Both the position numbers and the translations under genes were made by a program. From Arthrobacter sp. MAHUQ-56 (GTDB lineage Bacteria; Actinomycetota; Actinomycetes; Actinomycetales; Micrococcaceae), in NCBI RefSeq assembly GCF_019710585.1, contig NZ_JAIFZQ010000017.1, positions 124,001 to 188,000 of the forward strand: a stretch of 64,000 nucleotides of DNA. Direction: 5' to 3'. Below are positions 1 through 8,460 of this stretch, in pieces. Under the pieces are notes generated by a model. It was given only the letters and a program-made list of their open reading frames with translations, did not search any database and was not told where the DNA came from. The first letter of the stretch is position 1. Every line of letters starts with the position of its first letter.

Positions 1-1301
1 CGCGCCTTCTGCAGCTCTTCGTCGGTGAGGTTCAGGAGGCCCTGGTACACGTCGGCATTGTGGGATCCATGCACCAGAGGTCCGTTCCAGCCAATCCGGC
101 CGGCCGAGCGCGTGAGCTTGGGGACGATTCCCGGCTGGACCACGGCGCCCAGCTCGTCGTCAGCCACTTCCACGAGCATGTCCCGGGCTTTGAGCTGCGG
201 GTCCTCGAAGATATCTTCAACGGTGCTCACCGTGCTGTTCGGAACACCGTGTTGGTCAAGCAGGCTGACCAGCTCGCCGGCGGTGTAGTGCACCGCCCAG
301 TCGGCGATGAGACCTTCCAGTTCCTCCTGGTTGTGGCCCCGCTGCGCATGGTCGCGGTATTTCGGATCCGCCGCCAGGCCGGGCATTCCCATCGCGTTGG
401 CCAGGCGCACGAAGACCGAGTCCTGGTTGGCCGCGATGACAACCCACTTGCCGTCGCTGGACCGGAAGATGTTCGACGGCGCGATTCCCTTCAGTCCCGA
501 ACCGCTGGGCCCCGGGACAATGCCGGTAGCGGCATAGTCGGGCACGGCGCTCTCCAGGAGCGAAAAGCACGCCTCGACGAGCGAGACGTCGACCACTTGG
601 CCGGTGCCCCCGCGCGCATCCCGCCAGTACAGCGCCAGCAGGATCCCCTGCAGGGCATACAGCGAGCCGAGGCTGTCCCCCAGGGAGATGCCGGTGCGGG
701 GCGGGGGCTGGTCGGGGTAGCCGTTGAGGTGCCGCAGCCCGCTCCGGGCCTCGGCCACGGAGGCATAGCCTGGCTTTGACGCTTCCGGGCCGGTCTGTCC
801 GTAGCCGGAGACCCGGGCGATGATGAGTCCGGGGTTGACCTTCCACAGCTCTTCCGGGCTGAGGCCAAGCTTTTCCATGGTGCCCGGGCGGAAGTTTTCC
901 AGGATGACGTCGGTTTCCTTGCAGAGCTCAAGAAAGAGCTCCCGCCCGCGCGGGGCTTTCAGGTCCAGGGTGACGCACTTCTTGCCGCGGGACTGCACCG
1001 ACCACCACAGGGTGTGGTCGTTGACCTGTGCCCGGCCCCACTCGCGCATGGGGTCTGGCCGGTTCGGGGATTCGATCTTGATGACTTCGGCTCCGAAGTC
1101 CGCCATCTGCCGTCCTGCGAAGGGCCCGGCGATCAGGGATCCCAGTTCGAGGACCCGCAACCCGGACAGGGGTCCGGCAGCGTCGCCGGCGGGCTGGGTC
1201 GCGCGTGCAGGGGCCCACGATGTGTCGGCAACGGTTCCGGGGCGGTCCCCGTCGGCGGCGCCCTTGCCCTGTTCAGCTGTGCCGGTTTCGAAAACCTTCA
1301 T
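1..1301 (-). CDS. CaiB/BaiF family (type III) CoA-transferase, 3' end beyond window
   Basis: Reading on the minus strand from ATG at 1301 gives an open frame of 433 codons that runs off the window edge (last residues NLTDEELQKA). The body starts at about residue 45 with PLSGLRVLELGS and continues with ADFGAEVIKIE, ENFRPGTMEKLGL and VSGYGQTGP, all typical of family III CoA-transferases such as formyl-CoA:oxalate transferase. The Asp in SLGDSLGS (about residue 209) sits where the catalytic Asp forms the aspartyl-CoA thioester in this family. An AGGAG ribosome-binding site lies 10 nt upstream of the ATG. The first ~45 residues are an unusually long, low-complexity extension, so a later start is possible. 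The gene lies downstream of the IclR gene, separated by a 28-nt dyad. Inference: it activates an organic acid handled by the neighbouring genes; the substrate cannot be read from sequence. Confidence 0.9.
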   Translation of the reverse strand, partial: MKVFETGTAEQGKGAADGDRPGTVADTSWAPARATQPAGDAAGPLSGLRVLELGSLIAGPFAGRQMADFGAEVIKIESPNRPDPMREWGRAQVNDHTLWWSVQSRGKKCVTLDLKAPRGRELFLELCKETDVILENFRPGTMEKLGLSPEELWKVNPGLIIARVSGYGQTGPEASKPGYASVAEARSGLRHLNGYPDQPPPRTGISLGDSLGSLYALQGILLALYWRDARGGTGQVVDVSLVEACFSLLESAVPDYAATGIVPGPSGSGLKGIAPSNIFRSSDGKWVVIAANQDSVFVRLANAMGMPGLAADPKYRDHAQRGHNQEELEGLIADWAVHYTAGELVSLLDQHGVPNSTVSTVEDIFEDPQLKARDMLVEVADDELGAVVQPGIVPKLTRSAGRIGWNGPLVHGSHNADVYQGLLNLTDEELQKA

Positions 1302-1404
1302 CAAATCTCAACTCCTGGTTCCTGATGCGGACCCGTGGGCGCCGAACACGCCCGGAGGGTCGGTCGAGCACCGTCCTACACGAACCAGTATGCACGCCCC
1401 TCGT

Positions 1405-1432
1405 CATATTGTGAACAGAAAATCACGATATG
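1405..1432. promoter_or_regulatory. Dyad upstream of the CoA-transferase, candidate IclR operator
   Basis: The arms CATATTGTGA (1405-1414) and TCACGATATG (1423-1432) are inverted repeats matching at 9 of 10 positions, spaced by 8 nt. The site lies about 105 nt upstream of the CoA-transferase start and overlaps the stop codon of the IclR gene. A closely related half-site (TCACAATGTG) recurs in front of the ABC transporter at 2322-2333, which favours an operator over a terminator. No T-run follows it. Confidence 0.45.
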
Positions 1433-2211
1433 GGCATTTCTTCGGAGGGAAGACTTCCCCCGATCAGCCGGGTGCCCTCAGCAGCTGCGGCGATGACAGG
1501 CTCGATCCAGGAAGCGCACACGTCATAGGGCATCCGCATGGTGGGCCCCATGACAGTCAGTGCACCGTAGAGCTCAGCCTGGGGTCCGAAGATCGGAGCG
1601 GACAAGCCGCTGGCCCCGGATACCCGCTCCCCGGTAGTGATGGCAAAACCGTCCGCGCGGGTCTTGGCCACCGCGGCATCAAGGTTTGCCGCGTCGGTGA
1701 TGGTGCGGTCCGTCATGGACTGCAGGCCCGAGCCGTAGACCTTCTCCGCCAGGTCGGTATTCCAGGCGAGCAGCACCCGGCCCGCGGAGCCGGCGTGGAG
1801 CGGCATGATGTCGCCCACCTCCACCGCCCGGCGAAGGACCCGCCGGGTCTCGGCCACCGCGATGCAGACCCTGCTGCCCCGGGATTCCCGGAAGATGCAG
1901 ACCGTTTCGCCCAGTTCATCGCGCAGCCGCCGGATGACGGGCGTGAGCAGTTCGAGGAAGTCTAGGCCCTGCCGGGCCGGGGCCGCCCAGTGGGTCATCC
2001 GCAACCCGATCCGGAAGTGGTCGCCGCGCCGGTCCAGCATTCCCTCGTGCACCAGGTTGGTGACAAGCCGCTGCACCGTGGAGTGCGGCAACCCCGTCTC
2101 GGCCCGGATTTCGGCGAGGCTCATCTCAGGCCGCGCCAGCGAGAAGGCGTCCAGGATGGCCGTGATCTTCTTTAGTACCAGCAGCGGGGCAGCATTTTCG
2201 GTTGCGCTCAT
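1423..2211 (-). CDS. IclR family transcriptional regulator
   Basis: A 262-residue protein from ATG at 2211. The N-terminal winged helix-turn-helix covers about residues 12-75 (MSLAEIRAETGLPHSTVQRL), followed by the IclR effector-binding domain (LHAGSAGRVLLAW, ASGLSAPIFG, GALTVMGP). The frame stays open upstream to a GTG at 2307, but those 32 residues do not resemble the family; AAGG lies about 16 nt before the chosen ATG, so the start is not fully certain. It is transcribed away from the ABC transporter at 2351 and towards the CoA-transferase. Local regulators of this family usually respond to the substrate or an intermediate of the adjacent pathway. Dyads at 1405-1432 and 2304-2333 are candidate binding sites. 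Confidence 0.93.
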   Translation of the reverse strand: MSATENAAPLLVLKKITAILDAFSLARPEMSLAEIRAETGLPHSTVQRLVTNLVHEGMLDRRGDHFRIGLRMTHWAAPARQGLDFLELLTPVIRRLRDELGETVCIFRESRGSRVCIAVAETRRVLRRAVEVGDIMPLHAGSAGRVLLAWNTDLAEKVYGSGLQSMTDRTITDAANLDAAVAKTRADGFAITTGERVSGASGLSAPIFGPQAELYGALTVMGPTMRMPYDVCASWIEPVIAAAAEGTRLIGGSLPSEEMPIS

Positions 2212-2303
2212 GGATGGATTCCGGATTCCTTCTTCTCGCAATACGGGAGGGGCCCCTATTGGCCCCCCTTGTAGTGTGACAGACGTTACTGTTAGCCTTG
2301 TGC

Positions 2304-2333
2304 CCACTATATGACCAACGACTCACAATGTGG
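2304..2333. promoter_or_regulatory. Dyad in the IclR/ABC transporter divergent region, candidate operator
   Basis: The arms CCACTATATGAC (2304-2315) and CTCACAATGTGG (2322-2333) match as an imperfect inverted repeat at 8 of 12 positions. The right arm shares TCACAATRTG with the dyad at 1405-1432. A second, weaker dyad TGACAG-N6-CTGTTA lies at 2277-2294. Both are in the divergent intergenic region where an autoregulating IclR protein would bind. Confidence 0.35.
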
Positions 2334-2350
2334 TTAGCGGGAGAACAGCA

Positions 2351-3196
2351 ATGACGCACCCCTTTCAGCCTAAGTCTTCGAATTACGCGGTCGAGCTCAA
2401 CGGATGCACCAAGGAGTTTGCAACGCCGGGCGGCGGCTCGTACTTCGCTGTGCGGGACATCGACCTCAAAGTGGAGCCAGGGCGCTTTGTCTCCATCGTC
2501 GGGCCGACGGGATCGGGCAAGTCCACCATCCTCAACATGGCAGCCGGACTCCTGAATCCATCCGAAGGAACCGTCCACAGCTTCGGCGAACCCGTCCACG
2601 GGGTGAACCGCCGCGCCTCCTACATGTTCCAGCAGGACGCCCTGCTGCCCTGGAAGTCGGTGATCGACAACGTCAGCCTCGGGCTCACCATGGCCGGGGT
2701 TTCCAAAGCCGAGGCCTACGACGAGTCGCGCCGCTGGCTGGAGAAGGTGGGTTTGAAGAACTTCGCTGACCGCTACCCGCACCAGCTCTCCGGCGGCATG
2801 CGCAAGCGCACCGCCGTCGCCCAGGCCTGGATCGTGAATCCGGACATCCTGCTGATGGACGAGCCGTTCTCCGCGCTGGACGTCCAAACCCGGCAGATTA
2901 TGGAGAACGAACTCCTCCAGCTCTGGCAGGAATCTGACAAGGCCGTCGTCTTCATTACCCACGACCTGGACGAGGCCATTGCCCTGTCCGACGAGGTGGT
3001 CATCCTCGGCGCCGGCCTGGGCAGCACCGTCGTCGGCAGCTACGAGATCGACATCCCCCGCCCCCGCGACCTCCTGGACATCCGGGACGATCCCAAATTC
3101 GTCGAACTCCACAGGGAAATCTGGGGACGCCTCAAGGTCGAGGTATCCAAAACCTATGAATCAGCTCGGGAAGAGGAAGAGAGCGACGCAGCATGA
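2351..3196 (+). CDS. NitT/TauT-type ABC transporter ATP-binding protein
   Basis: A 281-residue ATPase of the SsuB/TauB class. Walker A GPTGSGKST is at residues 51-59, the signature is LSGGMRKRT, Walker B is ILLMDEPFSALD, and FITHDLDEA holds the switch His. The chosen ATG has GGGAG 7-9 nt upstream; an in-frame GTG 21 nt earlier lacks this support. The gene overlaps the permease gene by 4 nt (ATGA), and the substrate-binding gene follows, so these three form one importer operon. Known members carry nitrate, sulfonates, pyrimidine precursors or aromatic/carboxylic acids. The substrate here is inferred to be the organic acid processed by the hydro-lyase and dehydrogenase downstream. Confidence 0.95.
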   Translation: MTHPFQPKSSNYAVELNGCTKEFATPGGGSYFAVRDIDLKVEPGRFVSIVGPTGSGKSTILNMAAGLLNPSEGTVHSFGEPVHGVNRRASYMFQQDALLPWKSVIDNVSLGLTMAGVSKAEAYDESRRWLEKVGLKNFADRYPHQLSGGMRKRTAVAQAWIVNPDILLMDEPFSALDVQTRQIMENELLQLWQESDKAVVFITHDLDEAIALSDEVVILGAGLGSTVVGSYEIDIPRPRDLLDIRDDPKFVELHREIWGRLKVEVSKTYESAREEEESDAA

Positions 3197-4056
3197 CAGT
3201 GGCACCAGCTTCCAAGAACACACAACGCTCTCCCCTCCGGAAGGACCGGGATCCGGCGGTGGCCCAGCGGCCCAAGCGCAAGCGGTCCGAAGCCTCGAAC
3301 TTCTCCATCCGGATGGGGCAGCTGGCCCTCGCCGCCGTCGTCCTGGGCGCGTGGGAGCTGCTGGGACGCGTCGGCGTCATCGACCCGTTCTTCTTCCCGC
3401 TCCCCTCCGACATCCTGCTGACCGTCTGGGTCTGGATCTCCAGCGGCTTTGTCTTCCCGCACCTGTGGATCACCCTGCAGGAATCGGTCCTCGCCTTCCT
3501 CACGGGCGCCGCGGCCGGCCTGGTGCTGGGCTTCCTGCTGGCCAGGGTCCGTTTCCTGGAGCGGCTCCTGGACCCGTTCCTGCAGATGTTCAACGCCCTT
3601 CCCCGCGTGGTGCTGGCGCCGATCTTCCTGCTGTGGTTCGGCCTGGGCATCTGGTCCAAGGTGGCCTTCGGCTTCACCCTGGTGTTCTTCATCGTCTTCT
3701 TCAACACCCTTGAGGGCGTCAAGAGCGTGGACCGGGTCCTGGTGGACAACGCCAAAATGCTCGGAGCCAGCGAGAAGCAGCTGCTCCGCCACGTGTTCAT
3801 CCCCAGCGCCCTGACCTGGATCTTCTCCAGCCTGCACATCAGCGTAGGTTTCGCCATCACCGGCGCAGTGGTGGGTGAATACCTCGGGGCCTCCGCCGGC
3901 GTGGGCTATGCCATCGCCCAGGCCCAGGGTGTCTTCGATACCAAGGGGGTCTTCGCCGGCATGTTCATCCTGATGTTCGTGGTCCTCATCATCGACCTCC
4001 TGGTCAACCGCCTCGAACGGCACCTCCTCAGGTGGCGCCCGGTCCGCTCCTCGTAA
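3193..4056 (+). CDS. NitT/TauT-type ABC transporter permease
   Basis: A 287-residue inner-membrane protein with a basic N-terminal tail (about 40 residues) and six hydrophobic segments. The BPD-transp-1 coupling-loop region reads LGASEKQLLRHVFIPSAL (about residues 190-207), typical of SsuC/TauC permeases. It overlaps the ATPase gene by 4 nt and is 32 nt from the substrate-binding protein gene, whose ATG is preceded by GAAAGGGAA. Together they make a complete importer of the nitrate/sulfonate/taurine family. Confidence 0.94.
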   Translation: MTVAPASKNTQRSPLRKDRDPAVAQRPKRKRSEASNFSIRMGQLALAAVVLGAWELLGRVGVIDPFFFPLPSDILLTVWVWISSGFVFPHLWITLQESVLAFLTGAAAGLVLGFLLARVRFLERLLDPFLQMFNALPRVVLAPIFLLWFGLGIWSKVAFGFTLVFFIVFFNTLEGVKSVDRVLVDNAKMLGASEKQLLRHVFIPSALTWIFSSLHISVGFAITGAVVGEYLGASAGVGYAIAQAQGVFDTKGVFAGMFILMFVVLIIDLLVNRLERHLLRWRPVRSS

Positions 4057-4088
4057 CCCAACACATCACCGCCTGAAAGGGAATCCCC

Positions 4089-5168
4089 ATGACTTCGAAC
4101 GAAACCCGGCACCGGCGCCGGGGCCTCTTCCGCCCGCTGACCGTTCTCGCCTCCGTTGCCCTCGCACTCTCCGCCTGCGGCGCCCCCGCGGCTGCACCAC
4201 CCGGCCAGGGCGGCACGGGTGCCGCCGGCGGCGGGGACGGCGCAAAGGTGATTATCGGCGTCGGAGGCCAGACACTCCTGACCTACCTTCCCACCACGCT
4301 GGCCCAGGAACTGGGCTACTACAAGGATGAGGGCCTGAACGTCGAACTCCAGGACCTGCAGGGCGGCTCCAAGGCGCTCACTGCGATGGTCGGGGGCAGC
4401 ACCCAAGTGACCAGCGGCTACTACGAGCACACCATCCAGATGCAGGCAAAGAACCAGCCCATCAAGGCGTTCGTTGACATGGGCCGGTCGTCGGGGCTCG
4501 CCCTCCTGGTGGCGCCCAAGAATGAGGGGCAGATCAAGTCCATCGCGGATCTCAAGGGCAAGAACGTGGGCGTGACCTCACCGGGGTCGTCCACGGACAT
4601 GTTCGTGAAGTATTTGTTGGCCAAGAACGGCATGCAGCAGACGGATGCCGCCGTATCGGCCATCGGCGCCGGATCTTCTGCCGTGGCTGCCATGGAGCAG
4701 AACCAGGTGGACGCCGCGGTGATGCTGGAGCCGGACATCTCCGTGCTCACCAAGCGGATCGGCCACGACCCGGTCATCCTGGAGGACGTCCGGACCGAGG
4801 AAGGGCTGAAGGAAGTCTTTGACACCGACGCGTGGCCGTCCGCCTCGCTCTACGCCAAGACCGAATGGCTGGACCAGAACAAGGAAACCGCGGGCAAGCT
4901 CGCCAAGGCGATCAAGCGCACGCTGGAGTTCATCAACAGCCATTCCGGCAAGGAGATCGCGGCGGAAATGCCTGAGAAGTTCGCCGGCGGCGACATGGAC
5001 CTTTACGCAAAGGTGATCGAGGATCTGAAGAAGACCCTCAGTAAGGACGGCACCTTCACGGAGGACGGCGTCAAGGCAGTCCTGAAGACACAGCAGGTCG
5101 CCAACCCCGAAGTCGGCAATAAGGACATCAAGCTGGCGGACACCTACACGAACGAATTCGTGAAGTAG
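4089..5168 (+). CDS. NitT/TauT-type ABC transporter substrate-binding lipoprotein
   Basis: A 359-residue secreted lipoprotein: positively charged start (RHRRRG), hydrophobic stretch and lipobox LALSAC with the lipidated Cys at residue 30, then a Gly-rich linker. The mature part has the two-lobe fold of SsuA/THI5-like proteins (QELGYYKDEGLNVELQDL; AVAAMEQNQVDAAVM; an aromatic/Ser-rich LYAKTEWL segment). It is the last gene of the transporter operon; a strong hairpin (5180-5214) follows 12 nt after the stop and probably sets its expression apart from the hydro-lyase downstream. Confidence 0.94.
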   Translation: MTSNETRHRRRGLFRPLTVLASVALALSACGAPAAAPPGQGGTGAAGGGDGAKVIIGVGGQTLLTYLPTTLAQELGYYKDEGLNVELQDLQGGSKALTAMVGGSTQVTSGYYEHTIQMQAKNQPIKAFVDMGRSSGLALLVAPKNEGQIKSIADLKGKNVGVTSPGSSTDMFVKYLLAKNGMQQTDAAVSAIGAGSSAVAAMEQNQVDAAVMLEPDISVLTKRIGHDPVILEDVRTEEGLKEVFDTDAWPSASLYAKTEWLDQNKETAGKLAKAIKRTLEFINSHSGKEIAAEMPEKFAGGDMDLYAKVIEDLKKTLSKDGTFTEDGVKAVLKTQQVANPEVGNKDIKLADTYTNEFVK

Positions 5169-5179
5169 CCCCGAAACAG

Positions 5180-5214
5180 ACAGGCACGCCATCCACCGCG
5201 GATGGCGTGCCTGT
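5180..5214 (+). terminator. 15-bp perfect hairpin after the substrate-binding protein gene
   Basis: ACAGGCACGCCATCC (5180-5194) and GGATGGCGTGCCTGT (5200-5214) are perfect inverted repeats with the 5-nt loop ACCGC. Only TCCGTT follows, so the U-tract is weak. It may act as a partial terminator or mRNA-stabilising hairpin between the transporter genes and the hydro-lyase gene 36 nt downstream. Confidence 0.6.
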
Positions 5215-5250
5215 TCCGTTACCGCGCCTTGTCTGAGGAGACCACCCGCA

Positions 5251-7248
5251 ATGCCCGAGACACTGACTCACAAGACCCTGGCCGGCCACCTCGCGTCCGG
5301 CGAGTTGACCCCCGGCGCCGACATCACCATCGCTGTGGACCAGGTCCTCATCGAGGACGCGACAGGGACCATGACCGCCATGCAGTTCGAAATGCTCGGC
5401 GTGGATTCCATCGCTGTGCCGCTGGCGGTCATGTATGTCGATCACAACGTCCTGCAGATCGATGACAAGAACATGCAGGACCATCACTACCTCAGAACGT
5501 TCTCCGCCCGCTACGGGCTGCGGTACTCCCCCGCCGGGCACGGCATTTCCCACTACATCCACCTGGAGCACTTCTCCCGGCCGGGCCAGGTCCTGGTGGG
5601 CGCGGACTCCCACACCTCCACGGCGGGCGCCCTCGGCATGTTCGCCCTCGGCGCCGGCGGGCTGGAGGTGGCCGTGGCGATGGCGGGCTACGGGTTCGAC
5701 TTTGTGTGCCCCGCCGTCGTGGGCGTGGAACTGACGGGCACGCCCGGACCCAATGCAGAAGCGAAGGACGTGGTGCTGGAGCTGCTGCGCCGCCACGGCG
5801 TGCGGGGCGGCCGCGGGAAGGTTTTCGAGTTCTACGGCGAGGGCGTGGCTTCCCTGTCAGTCTCAGCGCGCGCGACCATCTGCAACATGATCATCGAAAC
5901 AGGTGCTGCCACAGCCATCTTTCCCTCCGATGACCAGACCTTCGCGTGGCTTAGGGCCCAGCACCGCGAGGACCAGTTTGTTCCGCTGGCCGCAGACGCC
6001 GGGGCAAGGTACGACGAGGAGGAGCAGATTGATCTCTCAAGCCTCGTTCCGCTCGTGGCGCTGCCGCATTCACCAGGCAACGTCCGTCCCGTGTCGGAAC
6101 TGCCGCGCACCGAGGTGGTCCAGGTCTGCGTCGGTTCTTCCGTGAACAGTTCCTATGAGGACCTGGCCACTGTGGCGGCCATCCTCAAGGGACATACCGT
6201 CCATCCGTCCGTCCAGCTTACGGTCACGCCGGGATCACGGCAGATCCTCCAGACGATCATCGCCTCCGGTGTTTACGAAGACCTGATGGCGGCCGGGGCG
6301 CGGATGCTTGAGCCGGTATGTGGCCCTTGCGTGGGCATCGGGCAGGCACCCACGGAGGGTGCGCCGTCGTTGCGCACGTTCAACCGCAATTTCCCGGGCC
6401 GCAGCGGCACAGCCGAGGACTGCGTGTACCTGTGTTCGCCGTCCACCGCTGCTGCCAGCGCGCTGGAAGGCGCCATCGTCGACGCCTCCACCGTCAGCCG
6501 GGGCGAGCTGCGCCCCGCGGCTCCCCCGCATCCGGAAGTCCACGACCTGCACATCGCCGGCGTCCTGCCCCTTGAGGCGCGCCGAACCATCGAGATCGAG
6601 CGGGGCAGCAACCTCGTCCCGCCGCCGCAGCCCACACCGCTGCCGGCTGGCCTGGACGCCCGGGTGCTGATCGCCGTCGGGGATGACATTTCCACCGGTG
6701 ACATGGCTCCCGACGGCGCCATCGCCATGTCTGTATGGTCCAACATCGCCGTCTGCGCGCGCTTCATGTTCCGCCGCCTGGACCCCGGTTTCCACGACCG
6801 CGCCCTTGAATGGGGTGGCGGGATCATCGTGGGCGGGGAAAACTACGGGCAGGGTTCGTCGCGGGAGCATGCCGCCCTGATCCCGCTGTACCTGGGGGTC
6901 CGGGTGGTCGCTGCCCGCAGCTTCGCCCGGATCCACCGCCGCAACCTCATCGCCGCCGGCATCGTGCCGCTGATACTCCCCGCCGGCACGCAAAGTTCAA
7001 CCGGGCAGCGATGGGTCATCGAAGGGCTTGCCGACTCTTTGGCCGGTGGTCGCCGCTCCGTCACCGCCCGTGTGGACGGAGGCACCGAGCTGACGCTCGG
7101 GCTCGACTTCTCGCCTGCCGAACGTGCCGTCCTCACTGCCGGCGGCCTGCTGGCCCAGGTGCGGTCCGGTGGTCGCTCCACGTTGGCCGGCGCCGCCGTC
7201 GTACAGGACGACGCGGCAGGCGTTTCACAGAGCCGATCCGCACGATGA
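5251..7248 (+). CDS. Aconitase-superfamily hydro-lyase (aconitate hydratase, Aquifex-type)
   Basis: A 665-residue single-chain aconitase-fold enzyme, shorter than AcnA (about 890) and in the range of the putative Aquifex-type aconitases. Visible motifs: LEHFSRPGQVLVGADSHT (residues about 103-120), CGPCVG (Cys357, Cys360) and, after a linker, the swivel domain with GDDISTGDMAPDG and NYGQGSSREHAAL, which contains the substrate-binding SR pair. The first cluster ligand is odd: VGSSVNSS replaces the usual GSCTNS, so Ser297 stands where Cys358 of mitochondrial aconitase is found; Cys293 is four residues before it. GAGGAG precedes the ATG. The MFS gene overlaps by 4 nt. With a tartrate/isopropylmalate-type dehydrogenase next door, it likely isomerises or hydrates a di- or tricarboxylate other than citrate; this is inference. 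Confidence 0.88.
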   Translation: MPETLTHKTLAGHLASGELTPGADITIAVDQVLIEDATGTMTAMQFEMLGVDSIAVPLAVMYVDHNVLQIDDKNMQDHHYLRTFSARYGLRYSPAGHGISHYIHLEHFSRPGQVLVGADSHTSTAGALGMFALGAGGLEVAVAMAGYGFDFVCPAVVGVELTGTPGPNAEAKDVVLELLRRHGVRGGRGKVFEFYGEGVASLSVSARATICNMIIETGAATAIFPSDDQTFAWLRAQHREDQFVPLAADAGARYDEEEQIDLSSLVPLVALPHSPGNVRPVSELPRTEVVQVCVGSSVNSSYEDLATVAAILKGHTVHPSVQLTVTPGSRQILQTIIASGVYEDLMAAGARMLEPVCGPCVGIGQAPTEGAPSLRTFNRNFPGRSGTAEDCVYLCSPSTAAASALEGAIVDASTVSRGELRPAAPPHPEVHDLHIAGVLPLEARRTIEIERGSNLVPPPQPTPLPAGLDARVLIAVGDDISTGDMAPDGAIAMSVWSNIAVCARFMFRRLDPGFHDRALEWGGGIIVGGENYGQGSSREHAALIPLYLGVRVVAARSFARIHRRNLIAAGIVPLILPAGTQSSTGQRWVIEGLADSLAGGRRSVTARVDGGTELTLGLDFSPAERAVLTAGGLLAQVRSGGRSTLAGAAVVQDDAAGVSQSRSAR

Positions 7249-8456
7249 AGCCGGCAGCCGTCGAAGCCGTTCCAACACCTGCGCGCCGACCGGGACAGCG
7301 TGCCACGGCCATCGCGGCGCTGACAACGGTGGTGGCGGTGCTGCCTGTCTTCCTCGTGGGCGGGCTGGCTGTCCAGCTTGAGCAGGACCTGGGCATGACG
7401 GCGTCAGCCCTCGGAGCGGCCGTGGCCACCTTTTGGGCTGTCTCTGCGCTGCTGTCTGCCCCCGCCGGATATGTCGCGAGCGAACTCGGGCTCCGCCGCG
7501 GGGTCCCGCTCGCCGTCGGGCTGGGCTTCGTTGCACTGGCCGGCATCGCGTTTGTCACGCCGCACTGGGCATGGCTGATCGTCTGGCTCAGTTTCGCCGG
7601 TGCCGCGAACGCCCTCATCCACCCGCTGTCCAACGGCCTGATCGTGGACCAGGTGGCGGTACGCAACCGCGCCTTCTCATTCGGCCTCAAGCAGGCCGCC
7701 ATTCCGACAGCGACGCTCACCGCCGGCCTGTCGGTCCCGATATTCGCTCTTACCGTGGGGTGGAACTGGACCTTTGCGCTCGCAGCACTGCTGGCGGCCG
7801 CCCTGGTCCCGGCGCTCCTCGGCGCCCTCCCACGGACTGCCCCGTTCCATCGGCGCTCCGCTAAAGCCGCCAGGGAGCCGCTCCCCCGGAGGCTGAAACA
7901 ATTCCTTTTCGCTACCGCCGTGGCCAGCGCGCTGGGAGCGGGGCAGGCCAATGTGGTGGGTGCATTCACGGTGGCCATGGCTGTCCAGGCGGGATTCTCC
8001 GCCGCAGGGGCGGGCCTGTTGCTGGGCGCCGCAAGCGTGGCCGGGATTCTGGCGCGCCCGCTCGTGGGTATCGCTGCCGACCGGGGAATCGGCGGTTCGA
8101 TGGCCACCGTGTCCCTGATGATGGGGGCCGGAAGCCTGGGGCTGCTCAGCATGGCCTCCGGCTCCCCGATCGCCTACGGAACGGGAGCCGTTATCGCTTT
8201 CGGGTTGGGCTGGGGGTGGAACGGCCTGGCCCATTACGTGGTCTCGCGGACGGCGCATCCGTTCACCATCCAGGCCACAGGGATTACCCAGAGCGGAACC
8301 TACATCGGCGGGACGCTGGGGCCCTTATTGTTCGGGATCGTTTTCTCCCAGTTCAGTCCGGCCGTTGGATGGACCCTGGCAGCGGTGGTCGCAGCAGCCG
8401 GGGCGGCGGCCTCGCTGGTCGCGTTCCGTCTGGAAAAGCGTCTGCGCACCAGTTAA
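7245..8456 (+). CDS. MFS transporter
   Basis: A 403-residue membrane protein starting at ATG 7245, which overlaps the hydro-lyase stop as ATGA. About twelve hydrophobic segments are visible. The loop motif ELGLRRGVPLA lies between segments 2 and 3, and a related GIAADRGIGG lies in the second half, as expected of the duplicated MFS fold. A basic central loop (RTAPFHRRSAKAAREPLPRR) separates the halves. The translational coupling to the hydro-lyase suggests it carries the same substrate or a product, as an exporter or second uptake route. It ends 4 nt from the convergent dehydrogenase gene, leaving no room for a terminator between them. Confidence 0.9.
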   Translation: MKPAAVEAVPTPARRPGQRATAIAALTTVVAVLPVFLVGGLAVQLEQDLGMTASALGAAVATFWAVSALLSAPAGYVASELGLRRGVPLAVGLGFVALAGIAFVTPHWAWLIVWLSFAGAANALIHPLSNGLIVDQVAVRNRAFSFGLKQAAIPTATLTAGLSVPIFALTVGWNWTFALAALLAAALVPALLGALPRTAPFHRRSAKAAREPLPRRLKQFLFATAVASALGAGQANVVGAFTVAMAVQAGFSAAGAGLLLGAASVAGILARPLVGIAADRGIGGSMATVSLMMGAGSLGLLSMASGSPIAYGTGAVIAFGLGWGWNGLAHYVVSRTAHPFTIQATGITQSGTYIGGTLGPLLFGIVFSQFSPAVGWTLAAVVAAAGAAASLVAFRLEKRLRTS

Positions 8457-8460
8457 TTGT

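Noticed and set aside
820-1965. Long plus-strand frame opposite the CoA-transferase and IclR genes
   Set aside because: Its translation is Ser/Arg/Pro-rich with no family features, while both minus-strand genes show complete motifs. It is a high-GC shadow.
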